A stretch of DNA of 5,123 bases, taken from contig JAHEZF010000145.1 of NCBI GenBank assembly GCA_023251215.1, positions 1 to 5,123 on the forward strand, read 5' to 3'. The notes under the pieces were generated by a model, which saw only the letters and a list, made by a program, of their open reading frames with translations, ran no database searches and was not told the DNA's origin. Positions 1-5,105 of the stretch are shown here, piece by piece. Source of the DNA: Sphingobacteriales bacterium. Lineage in GTDB: Bacteria; Bacteroidota; Bacteroidia; Chitinophagales; Chitinophagaceae. Made by a program: the position numbers and the translations under genes. Each line of letters opens with the position of its first letter. Positions within the stretch are counted from its first letter, which is position 1.

Positions 1-1
1 T

Positions 2-550
2 ATAAGCTTTGCCAGAAATTCCGATTCAACTTTTATCATTGTAAAAGATGATCCGAGATTGGGCGACAGGAATGATATAAAACTTGCCCAAAGAAAAATG
101 TATGATCGCTTAAGAAAAAGTGCAGATAAACTGACAGAAGGCATGGATCGTTTAACAGAAGCAGAAGAAGTATGTACCAAAATGACAGCACAACTGAAAG
201 GAGTGGAAGGAAAAGATGCGGACTCACTGAGAAAAACAACAACAAAAATGCAGGATTCAATAAAAGCTATCCGTGAATTCATCAGCGGTAAAACATCTGA
301 AAAGCAGGGATTGGCAAGAAACCCATTTGAAGTGACAGTAATGAGCCAGATGCAGGCGGCGCAACAATCTATCGGAAGCAAGATGGTGGCGCCGGGGCAA
401 CAGGTAGAAACCATGGTGGTTAATGCAGAAAAAGCAACGGCAGATGCTGTTCAAAAAATAAACAGTTTCTTCGATGTTAAATGGAAAGATTACCGTCAGC
501 AGGTAGAAGGAACCAAAGTGAATTTATTTAAGGACTATAAACCTTTATAA
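2..550 (+). CDS. C-terminal part of a VPS10/sortilin-type BNR-repeat (glycosyl hydrolase-like) protein, 5' truncated
   Basis: The reading frame is open from the window edge (first full codon at base 2) to TAA at 548-550, giving 182 residues of a protein that begins outside the window. A TTG at 59 could be called a start, but the frame continues upstream with sensible protein, so it is internal. The first residues (ISFARNSDSTFIIVKDDPRL) look like the end of an Ig-like or beta-sandwich segment running into the 'DPR' turn. After it come about 150 mostly helical, K/E/Q-rich residues ending in NLFKDYKPL. From memory, this beta-strand, DPR, helical-tail order closes the roughly 1000-residue secreted BNR/VPS10-like beta-propeller proteins of Bacteroidota, often annotated as glycosyl hydrolases without proven activity. 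No type IX secretion sorting domain is seen at the C terminus. The propeller itself is out of view, so substrate and activity cannot be judged. A strong terminator follows. Confidence 0.7.
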   Translation: MSFARNSDSTFIIVKDDPRLGDRNDIKLAQRKMYDRLRKSADKLTEGMDRLTEAEEVCTKMTAQLKGVEGKDADSLRKTTTKMQDSIKAIREFISGKTSEKQGLARNPFEVTVMSQMQAAQQSIGSKMVAPGQQVETMVVNAEKATADAVQKINSFFDVKWKDYRQQVEGTKVNLFKDYKPL

Positions 551-559
551 AATTAAATA

Positions 560-628
560 GCCTGTAAGGCGATAAGGAAATATTATAAATCAATACTTCC
601 CTTCTTTCCGCCTTACCGGCAGTTTTTT
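560..628 (+). terminator. Rho-independent terminator of the BNR-repeat protein gene
   Basis: Bases 560-571 (GCCTGTAAGGCG) pair with 609-620 (CGCCTTACCGGC) over 11 of 12 positions, with one mismatch at 563/617. Six T residues follow at 623-628. The 37-base interior can fold further: AAGGAA (574-579) pairs with TTCCCTT (597-603) with one bulged C. The result is a two-part stem rather than a large open loop. It starts 9 bases after the stop codon. It should isolate the upstream gene from the membrane-protein gene at 686. Confidence 0.75.
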
Positions 629-685
629 GATTAATTTTTGAAACAACAGCTTTTTATTTAAATCACCGTCTCAACCTTTTTTTGT

Positions 686-1471
686 ATGATGAAAATGAAT
701 GCAGGCGCCTGGATTGGGATCATCGGCGGCGCTATCGGCATACTGGTAGCAATAATTGCAGTTATATCCACGAGTGGTCAATCAGGTATCTATATCACTA
801 TTGGAATATTGGCATTGATTGGCGGAATGGCTTATTTATTTTACCGGCTTTTTTTCAAACCCATGATCAATACTGCCCGTTTACAGAAAACAGGTTTACC
901 CGGAACAGCAAAAATTTTAGAAGTGAGGGATACCGGCGTCACCATCATCAACAATCCACAGGTAAAATTGATCCTGGAAGTAAAAAACAGTTACGGGCAA
1001 AAATATAATGCACAATGCAGGATGTTGGTTTCAAGAATAAATCCCAATGCCTACATGCCCGGCATGGAAGTGCCGGTAAAGATTGACCCGAAGAATGAAC
1101 AGAATGTGGTGATTGATTTCAGTACAGGCAAACAAATGATTTCTTCAGCCACCGGATTTTCATCAACCAATACAGCCGCTCTGCAGGCCGAACTGGAACA
1201 ACTGCAAAAAGATAATGATGCTATCAGTCAATCAGGCCGGCCGGCAAAAGCCATCATTAAAAAAAATACCTGGCTTGGCGCTTATGTCAATGGAAATAAT
1301 CCTTATGTAGAACTGGAGTTGGAGATATTGCCTGAAAACTCCCCTTCATTCAGTGGCAAGGCCCGGGGAGTTATCGGCGAAGCGTCGGCAAACAAATTTC
1401 AACCCGGTTGCGAGATATTTGTGAAGTATGATTTGTATGATAACAGCAAGGTGGTGATTGATCATTCCTGA
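686..1471 (+). CDS. Two-helix membrane protein with a tandemly duplicated beta-rich domain, function unknown
   Basis: This 261-residue protein is not assigned to a named family. Two hydrophobic helices lie at about residues 8-29 and 34-55, followed by a positively charged stretch (FYRLFFKPMINTARLQK). By the positive-inside rule the long C-terminal part should be cytoplasmic. That part contains two related copies of about 76 residues, 70-145 and 184-261. Each has G-x-P-(G)-x-A-x-I at its start, NNP-x-V-(K/E)-L-x-L-E-(V/I) in the middle, PG-x-E-(V/I)-x-VK near the end, and VVID-x-S at the close. They are joined by a short helical linker (TAALQAELEQLQKDND, about 163-178). The architecture recalls small membrane-anchored beta-domain proteins of the DUF3592-like kind, but that is a loose resemblance. 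Starts at 686, 689 and 695 are all in frame; the first is chosen, though no Shine-Dalgarno supports any of them. No convincing TAnnTTTG box is seen in 629-685. The gene lies 50 bases before the aminotransferase gene. Confidence 0.8.
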   Translation: MMKMNAGAWIGIIGGAIGILVAIIAVISTSGQSGIYITIGILALIGGMAYLFYRLFFKPMINTARLQKTGLPGTAKILEVRDTGVTIINNPQVKLILEVKNSYGQKYNAQCRMLVSRINPNAYMPGMEVPVKIDPKNEQNVVIDFSTGKQMISSATGFSSTNTAALQAELEQLQKDNDAISQSGRPAKAIIKKNTWLGAYVNGNNPYVELELEILPENSPSFSGKARGVIGEASANKFQPGCEIFVKYDLYDNSKVVIDHS

Positions 1472-1497
1472 TATAGTTTTCATCAATCTCATTTCCT

Positions 1498-1505
1498 TAC
1501 ATTTG
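1498..1505 (+). promoter_or_regulatory. Bacteroidota-type minus-7 box (TACATTTG) for the aminotransferase gene
   Basis: TACATTTG fits the Bacteroidota consensus TAnnTTTG at every fixed position. The upstream element is poor: TTTT at 1477-1480, 17 bases away, instead of TTTG. Transcription would begin around 1510-1512 and leave a leader of only about 10 bases. That leader would just contain the AAAGGA (1510-1515) that precedes the ATG at 1522 by six bases. Its place in the short gap between two genes supports it; the very short leader and weak upstream box argue for caution. Confidence 0.4.
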
Positions 1506-1521
1506 TTCCAAAGGATGGCGT

Positions 1522-2778
1522 ATGAAACTGTCACATTTATCCGAAACACTAACTGGTTCTGAAATCGTAAAACTCGGCGGCGAGATCAGGGAAAAAATCC
1601 GCCAGGGTGAACGCATCTATAATTTTACGGTGGGTGATTTTGACCCTTCAATTTTTCCCATTCCCAAAGAACTGGAAGATGCCATAGTAGATGCATATCG
1701 TAAACACTTTACCAATTATCCTACTGCGGAGGGTAATCTTGATCTGCGTGAAGCCATCGCTTCATTCACTAAAGACACTGAAGGTTTGGATTATGGCCCC
1801 AACGAGATATTGGTGGCTGCAGGCGGACGGCCGTTGATCTATGCGATGTTCCGTGCTATATGTGATGTGGGCGACAAGATCATTTATCCTGTTCCTTCCT
1901 GGAATAATAATCACTACACTCATTTAGTTGGCGGTGATCATATTGTTTTGGAAGCAAAAGTTGAAAACAATTTTATGCCCACGGCCGAAGACATCAGGCC
2001 TTACATTAAAGAAGCCACATTGATCTCATTATGTTCGCCACAAAATCCAACGGGTACTACTTTCCGAAAAAAAGAACTGGAGGACATCTGTGATATAGTG
2101 CTGGAAGAAAATGAAAGACGGGGAGATGCTGAAAAAAAGTTATACATCATGTACGACCAGATGTACTGGCATCTTACCTATGGAGACATACGGCATTATA
2201 ATCCTGTTTCATTAAGGCCCGCCATGCGCAACTATACCATTTTCATTGATGCCATCAGCAAGGTCTTTGCAGCTACCGGGGTTCGGGTTGGCTGGAGTAT
2301 GGGACCTTCTGCCGTCACCAGCAAAATGAAATCTATTCTTACTCATGTGGGGGCATGGGCGCCGATGGCTGAACAAAAAGCAGTAGCTTATTACCTGGGC
2401 AACAGGGAAGACATTAAAAAATATTTGAGCCATTTTAAAAATGAAATTGAAGAAAGACTTCGCCGCATTTATGACGGCTTTATGTCATTGAAGAAGGAGG
2501 GGCATGCAGTGGATGCCATTGCACCCGAAGCCGCTATTTATCTTACCATTAAAATTGATCTCACCGGAAAAAAGACCGCTGAAGGAAAAATTTTAAATAA
2601 CCAAAGTGATGTGACCTCTTATATTTTGAACACAGCAGGGCTTGCCGTTGTTCCCTTTTATGCCTTTGGTGCAGACAGAAGTTCTCCCTGGTATCGCCTG
2701 AGTGCAGGAACCTGTAAGAAAGAAGAGATTGATGAAATGATCAGCAAACTGAAAGAGGCGCTGAGAAAATTATCTTAG
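1522..2778 (+). CDS. PLP-dependent aminotransferase, class I/II (aspartate aminotransferase-like)
   Basis: This cytoplasmic enzyme should transfer an amino group between an amino acid and a 2-oxo acid through pyridoxal phosphate. All core fold-type I residues are visible in its 418 residues: Tyr66 in NYPTAEG, the phosphate-loop region AAGGRP (99-104), Trp127 in PSW, Asn175 in NPTG, Asp212 and Tyr215 in YDQMY, the Schiff-base Lys247 in DAISKVFAATG, Arg255 in GVRVGW, and Arg392 in YRLSAG, which binds the substrate alpha-carboxylate. Length is normal for the family (about 390-420). The sequence fits the broad aspartate/tyrosine/aromatic group (COG0436-like). The specific amino donor cannot be read from the sequence, because the side-chain-binding residue is not obvious. 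The start at 1522 is supported by AAAGGA six bases upstream; the nearby ATG at 1515 is in another frame. The neighbours are not an amino-acid pathway, so context does not narrow the substrate. The gene converges with the small - strand gene ending at 2790, leaving only 11 bases and no evident terminator between them. Confidence 0.93.
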   Translation: MKLSHLSETLTGSEIVKLGGEIREKIRQGERIYNFTVGDFDPSIFPIPKELEDAIVDAYRKHFTNYPTAEGNLDLREAIASFTKDTEGLDYGPNEILVAAGGRPLIYAMFRAICDVGDKIIYPVPSWNNNHYTHLVGGDHIVLEAKVENNFMPTAEDIRPYIKEATLISLCSPQNPTGTTFRKKELEDICDIVLEENERRGDAEKKLYIMYDQMYWHLTYGDIRHYNPVSLRPAMRNYTIFIDAISKVFAATGVRVGWSMGPSAVTSKMKSILTHVGAWAPMAEQKAVAYYLGNREDIKKYLSHFKNEIEERLRRIYDGFMSLKKEGHAVDAIAPEAAIYLTIKIDLTGKKTAEGKILNNQSDVTSYILNTAGLAVVPFYAFGADRSSPWYRLSAGTCKKEEIDEMISKLKEALRKLS

Positions 2779-2789
2779 CGATCAATAAT

Positions 2790-3032
2790 TCAATTTTTAT
2801 TAATTAAAAACCGGAATGGTTTCAATTCCAAAGACCGTACAGCCTGCAGAATTTTTTTTGGTTTGGAGCTGATGCGGTTCCTGTCAACCAGTTCATGTAC
2901 GATGCAAAATTGTTCGGGTGATTCTTTTTCAAGCAAGATCTCATTCAAACATTCTACTTCCTGTTCAATAGCCTGTTCGCTCATGAATTCATTTTTCAGC
3001 AGCACTAACAGGTTGCGGTTGGAGTTTTTCAT
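2790..3032 (-). CDS. Small hypothetical protein, 80 residues, downstream of a lipoprotein gene
   Basis: I do not recognise this protein. It is soluble-looking, charged and probably helical. It has no signal peptide, no transmembrane segment and only two Cys (in EVECLNE and EQFCIVH). An acidic stretch (residues about 17-40, SEQAIEQEVECLNEILLEKE) leads into a basic C-terminal half (ISSKPKKILQAVRSLELKPF). It starts with ATG at 3032, ten bases after the stop of the lipoprotein gene on the same strand, so the two are probably cotranscribed. An internal Met at residue 17 would give a 64-residue product. No Shine-Dalgarno is apparent in the ten-base gap, so translational coupling to the lipoprotein gene is possible. 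The overlapping + strand frame at 2863-3129 gives a Ser/Cys-rich product without family character, which favours the - strand reading. The stop codon lies 11 bases from that of the convergent aminotransferase. Confidence 0.6.
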   Translation of the reverse strand: MKNSNRNLLVLLKNEFMSEQAIEQEVECLNEILLEKESPEQFCIVHELVDRNRISSKPKKILQAVRSLELKPFRFLINKN

Positions 3033-3042
3033 GACCGAAGCT

Positions 3043-3186
3043 TTAGTAACCCGACATTCCCTTATGACTGGGGCAGCCGCAGTTACTGCCTTTGCCTGTC
3101 CCGGAATAATAGTTCTTGTTGCAGGCTGAAAGGATAACCATACCGGCTAATAAAAGCAATAAAGCTATTTTACTGATCGTCTTCAT
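3043..3186 (-). CDS. Small Cys/Gly-containing lipoprotein, 47 residues
   Basis: Reading the - strand from ATG at 3186-3184 gives 47 codons and TAA at 3045-3043. The product has Lys2 and Lys6, a hydrophobic core (IALLLLLAGMVI) and a perfect lipobox Leu19-Ser20-Ala21-Cys22. It is therefore a signal peptidase II substrate whose mature form is only 26 residues, lipidated at Cys22. The mature chain is rich in Gly, Ser, Asn and Tyr and ends with N-C-G-C-P-S-H-K-G-M-S-G-Y, with a CGC pair at 36-38 and His41. The residues after the lipid Cys are NKN, without the acidic pair of the known Bacteroidota surface-export signal, so a periplasm-facing location is more likely. AGGA (plus-strand TCCT, 3193-3196) lies six bases before the ATG and supports this start. 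Similar tiny lipoproteins ending in a Cys/Gly motif seem familiar from Bacteroidota, but I cannot name a function. A thiol or metal role for CGC is speculation. Confidence 0.82.
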   Translation of the reverse strand: MKTISKIALLLLLAGMVILSACNKNYYSGTGKGSNCGCPSHKGMSGY

Positions 3187-3198
3187 AAATTGTCCTAT

Positions 3199-3244
3199 GG
3201 ACTCTCCGAAGGAGTTCTTCGAACCTTGCTTTAGAAGTTCTAAA
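3199..3244. promoter_or_regulatory. Inverted-repeat cluster in a divergent promoter region
   Basis: The spacer 3187-3302 must hold the promoters for the lipoprotein unit (leftward) and the glycosyltransferase gene (rightward). Within it, 3204-3214 reads CTCC-GAA-GGAG and 3214-3224 reads GTTC-TTC-GAAC, two adjoining short hairpins. Bases 3230-3244 form a perfect 7-base inverted repeat, TTTAGAA-G-TTCTAAA, with a one-base centre. The last has the geometry of a homodimeric regulator site; the first two may be remnants of a REP-like repeat. No perfect TAnnTTTG occurs on either strand here. The nearest are TATGTCTG (3271-3278, +) and TAATTTAG (3247-3240, -), each with one mismatch and without a clear upstream box. 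Confidence 0.35.
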
Positions 3245-3302
3245 TTAAAACTATTTTACAAACAAATTAGTATGTCTGCCCGGCCAGGACGAAAAAATTA
3301 AC

Positions 3303-4421
3303 ATGGACCAGCTTTTAAAGCAAAAAATCCCTGGGAAACCCCGCATTTTGATAGCCCCGCTTGATTGGGGGCTGGGGCATACCACCCGTTGTATTCCGGT
3401 TGTCCGTGAACTGCTGAAGCAGGATTGTGACGTTTGGCTTTGTGGAGAAGGGGCGCAGGAAACATTATTAAAAAAAGAATTTCCGGGACTTCCCTTTTTA
3501 TCATTGGAGGGCTACCGGATTCGATATACAAGGTCGTCATGGGGATTATCCGGGTCTGTCCTCTTTCAGTTTCCTAAAATTCAACGAGCCATAAAAAATG
3601 AAAACAAGTGGTTGAATGAAATGGTAAAACAGCTTGGGTTTGATGCGGTAATCAGCGATAACCGCTACGGATTATATCACTCATCCGTTCCCGGTATTTT
3701 CATTACTCACCAACTGGCCATTAAAAGTGCGTTGGGCAGATGGACAGAGAAAATTTTACAACCCAGGAATTACAATTACATAAATCGCTTTACGGAATGT
3801 TGGGTACCGGATATTGAAGGAGAAAATAATTTAGCAGGAGAATTATCGCATCCTGAAAAAAAACCAGTAGTACCCATCCAATATATTGGCATTCTTTCCA
3901 GATTCGAAAGAAAAAATATACAGGAAAAAAAGAATCACCTGCTGATAATTTTATCCGGACCCGAACCGCAACGGAATATTCTGGAAAATAAAATCATCAA
4001 AGAAATCAGTCATTATAACGGTACAGCCACTGTAGTAAGGGGGTTACCGGATGCACAATCAGTAATTCCTTCCACCAATATGATCCGTTTTTATAATCAC
4101 CTGCCGGCAGATGAATTGAATAAAGAGATGCAGGAAGCGGAATATGTCATCAGCCGCAGTGGCTACAGTACCATAATGGACCTGGTAACACTACAAAAGA
4201 AAAGCATTTTGATTCCCACACCGGGGCAGACAGAACAGGAGTACCTGGCCGGTTATCTTTTGCAAAAACAAATTGCTTTTTGTACTACACAAAAAGAATT
4301 TTCACTTACCGACGCATTGGCAAAAGCAAATCAATTCCCTTACCGGTTTTCCTCTGTCAGTGCCGGGCAATTGTTGCAACGGGTCATTTCAAAATTCATT
4401 GCTTCGCTTTCAAAACGATAA
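3303..4421 (+). CDS. GT-B glycosyltransferase, MurG/GT28-like
   Basis: This is probably a cytoplasmic or membrane-associated sugar transferase using a nucleotide-sugar donor; sugar and acceptor are unknown. The 372 residues divide into the two Rossmann-like halves of the GT-B fold. The N-terminal half opens with PRILIAPLDWGLGHTTR, containing the G-x-G-H glycine-rich loop (Gly23, Gly25, His26), and carries SDNRYGLY (118-125) and ITHQ (134-137). The C-terminal half starts near 212 (HLLIILSGPEPQR) and carries SRSGYST (284-290) and PTPGQTEQEYLA (305-316). These match the donor-binding region of MurG and related family 28 enzymes, where a small-residue/Glu/Gln loop contacts the nucleotide sugar. 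No signal peptide or transmembrane helix is seen. It is unlikely to be MurG itself, because it stands alone, away from any mur/fts cluster. The first in-frame ATG after the stop at 3246 is 3303. A GGA at 3287-3289 is too distant to be a good Shine-Dalgarno. It is transcribed divergently from the lipoprotein unit and converges on sixA with 72 bases between stop codons. Confidence 0.85.
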   Translation: MDQLLKQKIPGKPRILIAPLDWGLGHTTRCIPVVRELLKQDCDVWLCGEGAQETLLKKEFPGLPFLSLEGYRIRYTRSSWGLSGSVLFQFPKIQRAIKNENKWLNEMVKQLGFDAVISDNRYGLYHSSVPGIFITHQLAIKSALGRWTEKILQPRNYNYINRFTECWVPDIEGENNLAGELSHPEKKPVVPIQYIGILSRFERKNIQEKKNHLLIILSGPEPQRNILENKIIKEISHYNGTATVVRGLPDAQSVIPSTNMIRFYNHLPADELNKEMQEAEYVISRSGYSTIMDLVTLQKKSILIPTPGQTEQEYLAGYLLQKQIAFCTTQKEFSLTDALAKANQFPYRFSSVSAGQLLQRVISKFIASLSKR

Positions 4422-4432
4422 ACATTGCCTTT

Positions 4433-4440
4433 TATCTTTG
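4433..4440 (+). promoter_or_regulatory. Consensus minus-7 box (TATCTTTG) with no + strand gene after it
   Basis: TATCTTTG fits TAnnTTTG at all fixed positions, and the extended form TATCTTTGCC is typical of Bacteroidota promoters. TTTC at 4408-4411, 21 bases upstream, is a three-of-four match to the minus-33 TTTG. Transcription would start near 4447. Downstream on the + strand there is no plausible coding region, only a nine-codon frame from ATG 4512. Any transcript would run antisense to the histidine phosphatase gene, starting past its 3' end. It may instead be a leftover promoter from a gene lost here, or a chance match. Confidence 0.35.
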
Positions 4441-4452
4441 CCGGATAAATTA

Positions 4453-4466
4453 TTGTTTGCAAACAA
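4453..4466. repeat. Perfect 14-base palindrome TTGTTTGCAAACAA
   Basis: All seven bases on each side of the 4459/4460 centre are complementary, with no spacer; flanking bases 4452 and 4467 do not extend it. It lies between the convergent glycosyltransferase and sixA genes, 13 bases after the TATCTTTG box, so it would sit just past that promoter's start site, a typical repressor-operator position. As RNA it forms only a weak A/U-rich stem with no T-tract, so it is a poor terminator. A looser pairing, CCAAAACA (4470-4477) with TGTTTTTGG (4503-4511, one bulged T), spans the end of sixA. Confidence 0.5.
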
Positions 4467-4493
4467 ATACCAAAACACATATTGCTGTTCTTT

Positions 4494-4988
4494 TTACAAA
4501 TCTGTTTTTGGATGATCGAAAAACCAGAATTCTTTTTTTGATTCTTTGAAATCTTCCCATTTTTTACAATCAGCTTTTACTGCAAAAATGCCGGCGGTGG
4601 GAATATTGTCAATTTGTACATCTGTTAGCTGATTGGCAAAATCGGTAAGCCCGGGATTGTGAGAGAAAAGTGCTATGCTTTTGAATTTATCTTTTGTCTT
4701 GCTGATCACATCATAAAAAACATCTCCGGAGGCACCATATAATTCAGTTTTGAGAATTATTTTTTCTTTATCCTTTTTAAATTCTTTGGCAAAAATAGAA
4801 GCGGTTTTTTTTGCCCGCTTAGCCGGGCTGGAAATAAAGGCGTCAATATTTATTTTCTTATCAAGCAGCCGGTGAGCCATTACCGGGGCATCATTTTTTC
4901 CCCGTTCGTTCAGTGGCCGGTCAAAATCACTGAGCGAAACATCATCCCAGCTGCTTTTGGCATGCCGAATAAGAAGAAGTGATTTCAT
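4494..4988 (-). CDS. sixA: SixA-type phosphohistidine phosphatase (histidine phosphatase superfamily)
   Basis: This small cytoplasmic phosphatase removes phosphate through a phosphohistidine intermediate; the founding member, E. coli SixA, acts on phosphohistidine in signalling or phosphotransfer proteins. The 164 residues match the family's usual length. Visible catalytic features are the Arg8-His9 pair in LLIRHAKSSW, with His9 the nucleophile; the conserved DFDRPLNERG loop (21-30); Arg58 in SSPAKRAKKTA; Glu82 in TELYGA, the probable acid; and the second His110 in SHNPGLTDFAN. All core residues are present, so it should be active. The start at 4988 follows a G-rich leader and is the natural family start (MKSLLLIRHA). 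It reads convergently with the glycosyltransferase gene. A TAAATTTG box lies upstream at 5028-5021. The target here is unknown, since the E. coli partner ArcB is an enterobacterial protein. General small-molecule phosphatase activity is the main alternative. Confidence 0.92.
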   Translation of the reverse strand: MKSLLLIRHAKSSWDDVSLSDFDRPLNERGKNDAPVMAHRLLDKKINIDAFISSPAKRAKKTASIFAKEFKKDKEKIILKTELYGASGDVFYDVISKTKDKFKSIALFSHNPGLTDFANQLTDVQIDNIPTAGIFAVKADCKKWEDFKESKKEFWFFDHPKTDL

Positions 4989-5008
4989 ACCCCTACCCCT
5001 AAAGGGGT
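4989..5008 (-). promoter_or_regulatory. G-rich leader hairpin touching the sixA start codon
   Basis: On the - strand the leader reads ACCCC-TTTA-GGGGT (5008-4995), a five-pair stem with a four-base loop. A second AGGGGT (4994-4989) then abuts the ATG at 4988. The tandem AGGGGT copies are the only purine-rich candidates for ribosome binding, and one is locked in the stem. The stem could also use either AGGGGT copy as its right arm, so alternative folds are possible. On the + strand the same hairpin is followed by TTTT, but no + strand gene needs a terminator here. Confidence 0.4.
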
Positions 5009-5020
5009 TTTAGTGTAACT

Positions 5021-5028
5021 CAAATTTA
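5021..5028 (-). promoter_or_regulatory. Bacteroidota-type minus-7 box (TAAATTTG) for sixA
   Basis: Read on the - strand, 5028-5021 is TAAATTTG, a full match to TAnnTTTG. The best upstream element is TTTC, about 15 bases away, which is weak and too close. The predicted start near 5015 would give a leader of about 25 bases containing the G-rich hairpin. Distance and orientation fit a dedicated sixA promoter. Confidence 0.45.
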
Positions 5029-5055
5029 TTGAAAGTTCTTTATGAAAGATTTTTT

Positions 5056-5105
5056 ATCCCCCTTCTCACAAAGGGATGCCTATGGCAAGGAGATAGGGGT
5101 TTAGT
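5056..5105. repeat. C4/G4 intergenic repeat related to the sixA leader hairpin
   Basis: Bases 5060-5064 (CCCTT) pair with 5071-5075 (AAGGG) across a six-base loop. TGCC-TAT-GGCA at 5077-5087 is a second small hairpin. CCCC (5058-5061) can close the whole with GGGG (5096-5099). The right end AGGGGTTTAGT (5095-5105) repeats AGGGGTTTTAGT at 5003-5014 with one T fewer, and both copies follow a C-run/G-run hairpin. This looks like two diverged copies of a short palindromic intergenic repeat, of the kind common in Bacteroidota genomes. No gene is evident between 4989 and the window end. Confidence 0.4.

Noticed and set aside
36..260. Leu-rich - strand frame resembling a membrane protein
   Set aside because: It lies entirely antisense to the BNR-protein tail. 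Its hydrophobicity comes from reading Lys/Glu-rich codons backwards, and it has no supporting start signal.
59..550. TTG at 59 as the start of a complete 163-residue protein
   Set aside because: The frame stays open to the window edge and the upstream residues fit the family's beta-sandwich end and DPR turn, so this is a truncated larger gene.
682..1008. Overlapping + strand frame of 108 residues
   Set aside because: It is a frame shadow of the membrane protein, with a His/Arg-rich product of no family character; the 686 frame has clear helices and a duplicated domain.
2863..3129. + strand frame of 88 residues antisense to the small-gene pair
   Set aside because: The product is Ser/Cys-rich and low in complexity. 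The opposite strand carries a lipoprotein with a perfect lipobox and Shine-Dalgarno plus a coherent second gene.
3116..3301. + strand frame of 61 residues before the glycosyltransferase
   Set aside because: It is antisense to the lipoprotein signal peptide and runs through the palindromic spacer; it has no start signal and no recognisable features.
4422..4511. Bidirectional terminator between the glycosyltransferase and sixA genes
   Set aside because: The only stems (4453-4466 and 4470-4511) are A/U-rich and lack a following T-tract, so no intrinsic terminator can be supported.
4273..4549. Two + strand frames overlapping the end of the glycosyltransferase and sixA
   Set aside because: Both are out-of-frame shadows of the glycosyltransferase C terminus running into the 3' end of the - strand sixA gene.
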